Part shown: positions 55,425 to 64,000 of the stretch, one piece after another
Numbering within the stretch: the stretch's first letter is position 1
How the letters are laid out: each line of letters begins with the position of its first letter
Origin: Hydrangea macrophylla
Taxonomy: Eukaryota; Streptophyta; Magnoliopsida; Cornales; Hydrangeaceae
Assembly (NCBI GenBank): GCA_033977485.1
Contig: CM066988.1
Span: 31,120,001-31,184,000, forward strand
DNA: 64,000 nt
Reading direction: 5' to 3'
The notes under the pieces: generated by a model
What the model saw: only the letters and a program-made list of their open reading frames with translations
Database searches by the model: none
Told to the model about the DNA's origin: nothing
Position numbers and translations under genes: made by a program

Positions 55425-56822
55425 TGATTGGGAGAGAACAAATCCCAATTATACGCCTTAACTCACATTTGTTAGTCGTTTTTATCCTGTTTTTATGTAA
55501 TTTTACTTTATTTTCTATTTTCTATCAGGTTTTAGAAGAAAACAAGTATATCAGGTTAAACAAGGTGAAAAAGCAGGAAGAAAGAAGCAGAAAAAGACAC
55601 ATCGCGCGCGCAGTCTGCGGGCGCGAAAATCCGAGAATCGCTCGCGCGATCCGCTCGCGCGAAACCCCAATAAATCGCTCGCGCGATTCGCGCGCGCGAG
55701 GTTCCAAATGTCGCGCTCACGCGACCCGCTCGCGCGATATGTGTAAAAACAAAGTTGCGTATTTCAGTATTCTAAAGAGTCCTGTGCAGACGAAATTACT
55801 TGAAGACGTCCAAATTGGAAATAACTGCTGTTTCAGTGCAATACGAATTGAAAAAGGCTTCTAGAAACCCTTGTAAACTATATATATCTAGTTTTTATGA
55901 TTTTTAAGGGTTACACACCTGGAGAGCAATTCACCAATACATTCATTCAGCACTTTTTGAAGGCAAGAGGAAGGTTTCTAATGGCTTACATCAACTCCAT
56001 CTTCATGCTTTCATCCATCATGAGCAACTAAAACTCCTAATCTAGGGTTTCAATGAAACTCTAGCTATGTAAAGGGGGATTCTACGCTTCTTTATTCTAA
56101 GATTTTATGTTTATGGATAGTGATTGTATGTTGGTGGATTTTATATAATCAGTTTTTAATGTTAATAATCAAGAGTACTTTGGATCTAGTCTTGTCTTAG
56201 ATTTTTCCTTATGCTTGTTGAACTCAATAGTCCTTGATTTCTGTGATTGATAGGAGTATTTACATACAATGGTGCTTATGTGATTGTGATGTTTACATCT
56301 TTTATAATCCATGCTTAGGAAAGATGAGTTATGCTACACCCTAGTTATAGGTAGATAATTCATGTGAACCATAGATGGATTATGTTTAGATTAAACTAAC
56401 GATATCTTCTTGACGATACTATTGGGCTTGTAGCTACAATAGATCATAACTATCCAAACATAGAACTTAGAATAAGAAGTGTAGACCCCTAATGCATAGT
56501 TAGTGGTGGATTTGTAATCATAGGTCCCATCTCCATATATTTACATCAATTTCCAAGTTTGCATTTAAGTTTACTTAGACTTAATTTTAGATCTTATTCA
56601 CATAAATTCATAGTTTAATTCATAGTTTAAAGTAGTAGTGATAATTAAAACCTAATCAATTCAACTTTTGATTTTCTTATAACTAGATATATTAGATTTT
56701 AGTAATTAAAGGATTAAAAGTTAACAATCTCTGTGGGTTCGACATTTACTTTCCACACTACAAATCTTTTGAAAGTAAAGCATAAATAAGCATACTTTTA
56801 TATCTTGATTCCGACAAGATCA
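55425..56822 (+). repeat. 3' LTR of the Athila element
   Basis: 1,398 bp, TGATTGGGAG to GACAAGATCA. Against the 5' LTR there are 16 substitutions and three 1-bp deletions. Three of the substitutions and one more nearby lie in the GC-rich palindrome cluster (55,602-55,738). Followed by target duplication GTTTT. Confidence 0.95.
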
Positions 56823-57187
56823 GTTTTGTCAACATTTGCCATCTTGTCACTACAATAAGTATAAGCATGTTATTATAATTGAAAGCAGCTAGTGTCATGC
56901 CCGTAATTAACAGATAATAATCCATTGTAAAAGAAAATGGAGTGATGACAAGTAAAAAAATTACACGCATCAGATCATACGTTACTTTATCATTCCAAAG
57001 TAGAATATTACATCAGCACAAACTAGCTATTTTACAATACTAGCTTCACGCTCCACCATTTATCTTACAACACTAGCTTCCAAACTTATTTTACATAACT
57101 ATTATAGCTTATTCTTTCCCACAATTCACAGGTTAGCTTTCCCGTACCCGTTATCCATTCTTAGGTCCTGAAATATTTTTGGTATAG
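56823..57187. other. Intergenic DNA between two retrotransposons
   Basis: Begins with the right target duplication GTTTT of the Athila element. No gene. A short word ACAAYACTAGCTTCMA is repeated twice (about 57,035-57,090). Confidence 0.5.
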
Positions 57188-60100
57188 TGTGGACCGTGGA
57201 ATGCGGATGAGGGGTGGGTCCTGGCGTTTCCCTCGATAGTGTCCCAAGACTGATCCAAGGAGCACATTTCAGAGAAACTTGAACTTCCTCACGCGATCCT
57301 AGAGACAAAGAGTTGCCACCTAATTTTTATCGGGAATTAGGAAACCCAAGTTTGACTCGCCCAAAATTGAATAAGGTTACTCACCCTTCATTACCTTAAA
57401 CTAGGTAATTCGAGGGTCTTGGTGCGAGAAGGGAAGGAGCCCAAGCAGGACTAAAGCAGCCCCTCCTCGCCCTACCGAATGGTAGGCCTTGATTCAAATA
57501 TCATTGTTCTTAATTCATAATTGGTGTTATTTCCTCAAACATACTATATAATATATACATGTCAAAAAGAGTATCTAGTGAAAATCATTTCAAGAGATTA
57601 AATCAAATAAAAGTCGGATGCACATACAATACAAGGGAGAGGTATACTTACAGTGGCTAGTCCCACCCGGGATCGATGCAAATAAAGGAAACATGTCATG
57701 ATATGCAAAAGGGAACATGTCATGATATGCAAAAGGGAACAAGAAGACTTACATTGGGTTGACTCAAGCGGAGTCGCAAAAAGTGAAAAGAAATGAAACG
57801 TGTAATGCAATCATGCAACAATCCTAGATAAGATGTCTCTAACATATAAGCATAAAAACGGAGACTATCCTAAAGGAAATGTGTCGTTGAAAATAAAGTT
57901 GTAAACCTAGAAAAATTCTAAGAGAAAGGATAGAGATAGGACACGATACATGGGCACTAAGCCACATGCATGTAGACGAGGCAAACCCACAAATCAAAGT
58001 CCGGATCCACGGCATTTAATTCTCTGCACTAAGACATCAAAAAATACCCAAGAATTGCAAAAATACAAGAAAACAAATTATATGCATGATAAACAATGAA
58101 AGGATGTCATCAATCAAATTTCCAGGTTTAGCAACCTCTAATGAATCCTATCCAAAGTGGTCTTAAACATGAGTTGGGTTAAAACCCTTTTACAGGAAGC
58201 TAGATACATGTCTTAGGGAACTTCTCCAAAAAGTAGAATCTCTTTACCATTTTTGAAGTTCGAGAAACAAGAGTTTTGGGAACAGTGGACCATAACTGCC
58301 CACTATTCTTGTAAATATCATAATTAATTCTACAAAAATCATGTGAAGCTCTATTTGGTGTCAAAAGAAAGCTATTTCATTGTAGTTTATGACAAAATAA
58401 TCCCAAGGAAATGTCATGAACTTGAGGTTTGTTAAAAGTTATTTTAACCAGACTCTGTTATTCTGGAAATTTGGTATCATTTGACAAAGGAATGCAAAAC
58501 ATAATAGAAGTTCCTAAATTATGTTAATTAAGTTAATCTAAGCTTTTGATCTCTCATAAATTTATCCTAGATGGTTTCTAAACCAAGTTTTATCCAGAAA
58601 TTGTTGTTGAGTGATCAAAGTATGACCATTTTGTATACATAATCATAATTGTAGTTGAATCTAAAAAATTCCAGAATAGTTGTATCAACTTCAAACGCTT
58701 AGAAAATGATCTTAACTCGATCGTATGCTCACGATTTTACATCGGCATATAGATGCATGAGTTAGGAATCATCTCCAAAAAGCGGAATATCAATAACTAC
58801 TATAGATTTTCTGAAATTCAAGCGCAAAGAGACTATGCTCAAATTTGTCAACCGATTTCTCAACAATTTCTAAAAATAGCATGTGCATCCTAAAAGTTCT
58901 CAAAACGGATTGAATGAAAGCTAATTCATCAAAGTTTACCCAGAAAATTTGAAATCCATCAAACTATGGGTTTTGGTGGACCAAATATTATAGACAAAAC
59001 CAATCTGTTTTGCTGAATTTTTACTAGTTCATTTTTAAAGTGTGAGAAAAACTTCTTAGGTGATGGTTGAAGCTTATTAGAGAGATCAAACTCATAGATC
59101 AACTTAATTATCATGATTCCCAATCAATTTAGCCCTAAAGTTTTATGAAGAACTCTAGATCATGGATCAAAGGGACTAACAAATATCCCATTGGAGATAA
59201 AATTTAATAGGAATTCTATGTAATAGGAATAATCAAGAGATAGGTATGAACATAGGAATCATCCTTCTCATAGATCATACTTCCAAACCATCATAGAATT
59301 CAAAATAGATACATATGTGTATGCATGAATTTAAACTAAAATAGAAATGAAATCAAAGTTGAAAATCAAAGTAAAAATCAATCTCTAATTAAGTATTATC
59401 AATAAAATCAAAAGAGACTTGGATCTAGCTATGTGAGTGTATGAAGAAAAAGAGAGGAAGAATATGAGTGTTCTAACAAAGAGAATAAAACTAAACTAGA
59501 CCCAAGTCTTATAAATCTATATACAAAAGTAGGAATTAGAGATGAATTATGATGTCTACTTTTTAGAGGATTCTCAATTATGCAACCAAAGTTGAATTGA
59601 AGAGTCTTCTTCTTCAAGTGTTCTTCAAGTTCTTCAAGCACTCATTCATGGAAGTTAAGGGAAGCAATTGATGTATAATTCATCTACTCTAATTATCTTG
59701 AGATTAGTTTAGAAAGTTTCAATTCATAATTCACTTCATCTCTCTAGAAATCTCTCTTAAATTGAAAGTATTTTGCAAGCATATTCACTTATATGTACTT
59801 CTCTCTTCTATATACTCTCCTCTATATGTACTTGTGTCTGAAAGATGATCTCATATGGATCTAAATATAGAGTTTTGAAAACTTAACTCTTAAGTTACAG
59901 GGTTAAAACAAGATTTTAAGAGAGCAGAAAAGGGTTAAAATGGCCATTTCGGTGCCTAAACGAAGTTTTCAAGCAATTTCCTCGTAGTGGGAGGCTTCTA
60001 GAAGGGTCTGGAACTCAAAAGGCTCGATAGAGGGGGCACATGTGAGGTGGAGGCTTAGGTGGGACCCGTTACCTCCTAAGTGTGACCTTCCACTTACTTT

Positions 60101-60647
60101 TCTTGTTCCCCTGGTTGCCCTTAAACTAAATGTTACGTTCACTGCTTTTCCAGATTTTGTAAAAATGCTTTTTGGTGTCCGAAATTGTCCGTTTACGTAC
60201 CATTAGAAAGCTGTCGAATTGAATTTTAGTATAAATATATTCTAGGGGTTTTTGAAATAAAAATTGAAGCTCAATTGATGTCTAGAAGTCCTCTGAAACT
60301 TTCGTCGTCTTTTTGAAATCAAACGACGTCTTTCCAAAATTGCTTTTCAATGCGTGTCAATTTTGAACTTTTCTTTAAAATTGAATCTCTGGATATCTAG
60401 AATACTGCGTTTAGAACACTTCGTGTTCATATAACCCTGAGTGAATATGAATTCTGAGAGATGCTTTTGACAAAACCGGGATTTATGCATGGAAAAGGGC
60501 TTTTCTAAACTTGAAGTCACTTTCCAAAGTTCGATCTTTTGATTGTGTGGAATCCAGTACCTTCCATAGAGTACTTTTCATCATTGAATCCTCCAAGTCG
60601 TTGTCTACCCTAAATCCTATTAGTGTGGTCAAATTTGGGTGTCTACA
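57188..60647 (-). mobile_element. 3' LTR of a large Tat/Retand/Ogre-like element
   Basis: On the minus strand the LTR starts TGTAGACACCCAAATTTGAC and ends CACGGTCCACA, about 3.46 kb. The polypurine tract CCAAAGAGGGGCAAAC lies just outside its start (60,648-60,663), which fixes orientation and shows this is the 3' LTR of an element extending right. It is about 90% identical by eye to the reverse complement of 9,733-12,971. Its 5-bp left flank is TATAG; the partner copy is outside the window. Confidence 0.8.
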
Positions 60648-61170
60648 GTTTGCCCCTCTTTGGCAGAACTTGTTGTGAACAACGTGAACTGCAAGTGAGT
60701 GTCAAAGCTAGAAGGCACCCAAAAACCATACTGAGAGGTTTTAGGAAATATAACAATCTACAAAAATCAAGAAATTCAAAATCAGAGAAAATCAAGAAAT
60801 CACGAATGCAAGAATGCAATACTATGCTGGGTAGAGGCTACTAAATTGAAGCTGCTGCTGGTCGTGCTCCGCTGGAGCTACCTACGTATCCTTTCCAAGA
60901 ATCAGACCAGGGTATAGGAAAAATCAAGCACTTAAGGAGACAAAGAACACACAAACAACAACACGGATGAAATGCTCCTATCCTAGGATGCTGGTGCAAG
61001 TGCTGGAGGAATCATCCTCAAGGGATCCCTAGATGCAAAATCTAATGCAAGGGATGCGACGGGTCTCTCTCACATACGGAAACTTTTGACACAATCTCTC
61101 CTATTGATTCAGGTTTCTTAATAAAGAGGGTTCTAAACAAGTCTTATTCTCAACAAGTTTGATGATAATT
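60648..61170 (-). other. 3' untranslated region, first part
   Basis: Starts with the polypurine tract. Contains one copy of the 'CTACGTATCC...AATCAGACC' word (about 60,882-60,910) that recurs at 63,100 and 63,210. No coding sequence. Confidence 0.5.
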
Positions 61171-61755
61171 TCTTAAACTTGACTTAGTCTTAAACATGAT
61201 ATGATCTTAAACTCGACCTATCCTTAAACTCACATCAATCTTATACTTCGACATGATCTTAAACTTGGCAAAATCTTAAACTCGATATAATCTTAAATTT
61301 GGCATAATCATAACCTTGATATGATCTTAAACTCGATCTAATCTTAAACTCGACACGATCTTAAACTCGATCTAAAACTCGATCTAATCTTAAATTTGAT
61401 CTAATCTTAAACTCAAAATGATCTTAAACTCGATCTAATCTTAAACTCAATTCTGTCTTAAACTTGACCTGATTTAAAACTCGATCTAAAACTCGACCTG
61501 ATCTTAAACTCGATCTAAAATTAGACATGATCTTAAATTTGATCTAATCTTAAACTCAATTCTGTCTTAAACTCGACCTGATCTTAAACTCAATCTAAAA
61601 CTTGACACGATCTTAAACTCGATCTAATCTTAAACTCAATTCTGTCTTAAACTTGACCAAATCTTAAACTCGATTCTGTCTTAAACTCGGCTTGATCTTA
61701 AACTCGATCTAAAACTTGACATGATCTTAAACTCGATCTAATCTTAAATTCAATT
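61171..61755. repeat. Minisatellite, unit AATCTTAAACTCGATCT
   Basis: About 35 head-to-tail copies of a 16-17 bp unit, AATCTTAAACTCGATCT and variants (GACC, TTTGATCT, ATTCTG), with a higher-order pattern of about 48 bp. It lies in the 3' untranslated region of the Tat-like element. Tat-lineage elements are known for variable tandem repeats in this position that can seed satellite DNA. Confidence 0.9.
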
Positions 61756-64000
61756 TCTGATGACGTATGTTTTTATACTTTAAATGATTTTTGAGAGTCC
61801 TAACCACTTAGACGATTGATGAAAGTCTTATGCTGGGGAGATTGCTAAAATTCTGAGAGATGTGAAAAGCTTCTATTCTGGAGGCTCTGTTGATCTAAAG
61901 TTAACGATGGTGCTTCGACTAGCTCAAATATTCTTGCAAATACATCTGGTTTATCCTGACCCTATTCTGAATTCTGATTTATCTTCTGCAAATCCTTTTT
62001 GGATGTAATTCTTGAGCGATAGTAGACCCAAATATCCAACACACTATCAACCCAAATCTACGGGAGTTCACTGCAAATCAATAATTCTTGGCTATTTCAA
62101 GCTGTGGTGCCCTCGATTCTTAATGTCTGGGGACTTTTCTTTAACTCTGAATGGCTTCTACCAAGATTCAAATTCTCATAGGTCATTTAGACCAATTCCA
62201 ATAAGTTTCGAGCACTCTTAAGGCTTATGCATCAAGATCGGACCGATCCGGGGTCAAAACAAAGTTCCTAATATCACAATTATGACCCATGATTGATAGG
62301 TATTCAAAAGACCTGATACCTTTGACGAGCTTCACAAATCTTCGACCAATTCTAGCAGATATCCATACAAGGCACTCTGATCTATTTCAACAATGGCTTA
62401 ACTCAAAATCCAAGGCCGGTCTTCTGATTATCACTTTTCCATTAACCACTCGATGCTTCATCTTGACTAGGATTAATTGATGTAATAATGGTGTTCAGAA
62501 CTTCTGTTTGTATCCACCTTTGGATGCTTTTAAAATTTTACAATTATAGTTCACTTCAGACCCACACACTCAAAATCACGACAGACTAGGCGATGACAGA
62601 CTTAACCACGACAGAAATTGACAGACATTGACACAGGAAGATGATACTCTTGATACTGACATAGAAGTTTGGAGGAGAAACCCAATTTTCTTTAATCTTA
62701 ATGCGCATTTGTCATGTTTGACGTATCTCTTTGCTTTTATATGCATTTCTCATCTTATTGTGATAATACTCAACTGATAATGCCTTGAAAATACTCCATA
62801 TGGATCTCAATCAATCCTTTACTTTCTCTGAAATGTGCTTCGAATTAGTGCCTTAGCTTATAGAATGAGAGACAATTCATTTTAAATGTTTTCAAAGATA
62901 TACTTGATGATTCAGGATTCTCTTTTCAGGTGACAGGGGGTATATGCGAACAATGTTTTCCCCTAGTTGACGAGGATAAATGGAAGTTTGGGTAAACGAA
63001 GTTTGCCCCTAGTGTGGCAGTGGCATCTTGAGGCTCTGGGCAAACTTGAAAGCTTTACCCCTAGTTTGTAAGGTTCAGGGACCGAGAGCCAGGGAAGCTC
63101 GCCTACTTATCCCCAAGTGGGAATCAGGTCCAAAGTAGTTCAGCCAAGTCTTGAAAGAAGGTATTTGAGATGCGGTTGAGTGTTTCAGGAGCAGTGACCG
63201 AACCAAGTAGGTTGCCCACGTATCCCCAAGTGGGAATCAGGTCAAGCGTAGTTTCTCAAAGGCTGGAGGTTTTGAAAGAGCAAGGATTCAAGAATTGGGG
63301 GGGGGGGGGGGGGGGGGGCTTTTCAAGCCATGTCATTATATAGATTTTCTAAAGCAAGTCACTTGTGGTAGCCTAGAAAGAATTGAACTACCTCTCCTTT
63401 TTCTTTTTCTTTTCTTTTCTTTTCTTTTCTCTTTGTGTATTTGACGGTTGATTCTTTTCACCTTTTCACTAGCCAACCTGTTTTTCATTTGTCATTATAC
63501 ATCATACATGTTTTTGGAACAAGATTAGCCCTTCAAATCTTTTGGGCTTATTCAAAGAGATTATAATTCAAAGCTTAGGGATAGTTCATGTTCCCGATTT
63601 CTCGATCTTCTTCATTCTTCTTCCTCTTTTTTCCTTATTTTTTCTCTGAAGTTTTGACTGACAAGGATCAAGTTCTTGAAAACAACACGCAAAATTTTCT
63701 ATTCTTTTCATGCTCTAACTTTTTTCTAGGCGCCCTTTCGGGTTTTCATCCTAGAGAGTTTCTTCTTTTTCTTTTTTTTTTCTTTTTCTTTTGTGCTATA
63801 ACTTTTGCCTAGGTGCCCTTTTAGGTTTTCATCCTAGAGAGCTTCTTTTTTTTCTTTTTTCTTTTTGAGAAAAGTAGTTCATTTGAAATATTTGGCTACC
63901 ATCAAGGACAAAGTTTACATGGCTTGCAGGTTAGACAGGTTTGAATGGTGCATTTTTCTAGGCTCAAGATTTTGAAATAGGAAGATCAGGGATTTAAGCT
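61756..64000 (-). other. 3' untranslated region of the Tat-like element, second part
   Basis: No recognisable gag or pol to the window edge. Repeated words: CCCCAAGTGGGAATCAGGTC at about 63,112 and 63,221; a GTTTGCCCCTAG word at about 63,000 (also the first bases after the LTR at 60,648, without the final AG). A 22-nt G run is at 63,297-63,318 and a CTTTT repeat at 63,400-63,430. Two copies of an 83-bp unit (GTTTTCATCCTAGAGAG core) lie at about 63,712 and 63,795. Short open frames here are low-complexity. Confidence 0.55.

Larger units (their letters stand above)
40321..56822 (+). mobile_element. Complete young Athila-clade Ty3 LTR retrotransposon, 16.5 kb
   Basis: LTRs at 40,321-41,721 and 55,425-56,822, perfect 5-bp duplication GTTTT (40,316-40,320; 56,823-56,827), exact tRNA-Asp primer site, polypurine tract, and gag-protease-RT-RNase H-integrase in Ty3 order. 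About 7.5 kb of post-pol DNA with two further ORFs follows. DLGAS protease, FMDDF RT box and the integrase [13 protein letters not shown] motif mark the Athila clade. Aligning the LTRs by eye gives 16 substitutions and three 1-bp indels in 1,401 bp (about 1.1%). One frameshift and several stops in pol and the post-pol ORFs mean it is not autonomous as it stands. Confidence 0.95.

Noticed and set aside
63588..63812. Phe/Ser-rich 74-codon frame
   Set aside because: CTTTT-type low-complexity DNA in a retrotransposon 3' region.

Overview
The window is nuclear DNA of a flowering plant, most likely a eudicot. It is AT-rich and dominated by nested LTR retrotransposons, MITEs and a tRNA-derived SINE. 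The only intact host gene I can support is a Catharanthus roseus RLK1-like receptor kinase close to Arabidopsis HERK2. I cannot place the plant more precisely.

Layout. (1) 1-8,024, minus strand: a decayed Ty3/gypsy chromovirus (gag, protease, RT, RNase H, integrase, C-terminal tail). Its integrase tail is split by a 3.57 kb solo LTR (195-3,766) with a 5-bp target duplication. An acidic reading frame of unknown function (8,365-9,258) lies 5' of its gag. (2) 9,733-12,971, plus strand: a 5'-truncated LTR of the same broad family as the solo LTR. (3) 12,972-22,737, minus strand: a decayed Athila-clade element with 5' LTR, tRNA-Asp primer site, gag, protease, RT/RNase H, integrase and a broken post-pol ORF. 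(4) 22,738-26,136: LTR-like repeats. (5) 26,137-33,470: unassigned DNA, a MITE with an 8-bp duplication, a 4.3 kb long-TIR element carrying a large palindromic array and gypsy scraps, a SINE and a hairpin element. (6) 34,214-about 37,250, minus strand: the HERK2-like gene with a probable 5'UTR intron. (7) 37,804-39,192: a cluster of fold-back elements, one invaded by a second SINE copy. (8) 40,321-56,822, plus strand: a complete, young Athila element of 16.5 kb with about 1.1% LTR divergence, TSD GTTTT, perfect tRNA-Asp primer site, gag-pro-pol and about 7.5 kb of post-pol DNA with two further ORFs. (9) 57,188-64,000, minus strand: the 3' LTR and repeat-rich 3' untranslated region of a large Tat/Retand/Ogre-like element whose coding part lies beyond the right edge.

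The pattern I find most interesting is that several unrelated repeats carry clusters of short self-complementary words, a different word in each. The older Athila uses CAATCGATTG and the young Athila uses CGCTCGCGCGA/CTCGAGCGG. In both Athila copies the clusters sit in the LTR and again between pol and the post-pol ORF. In the young copy the second cluster ends 10 bp before a TATA box and a plant-like leader, which suggests an internal promoter for the extra ORFs. That is inference from position only.
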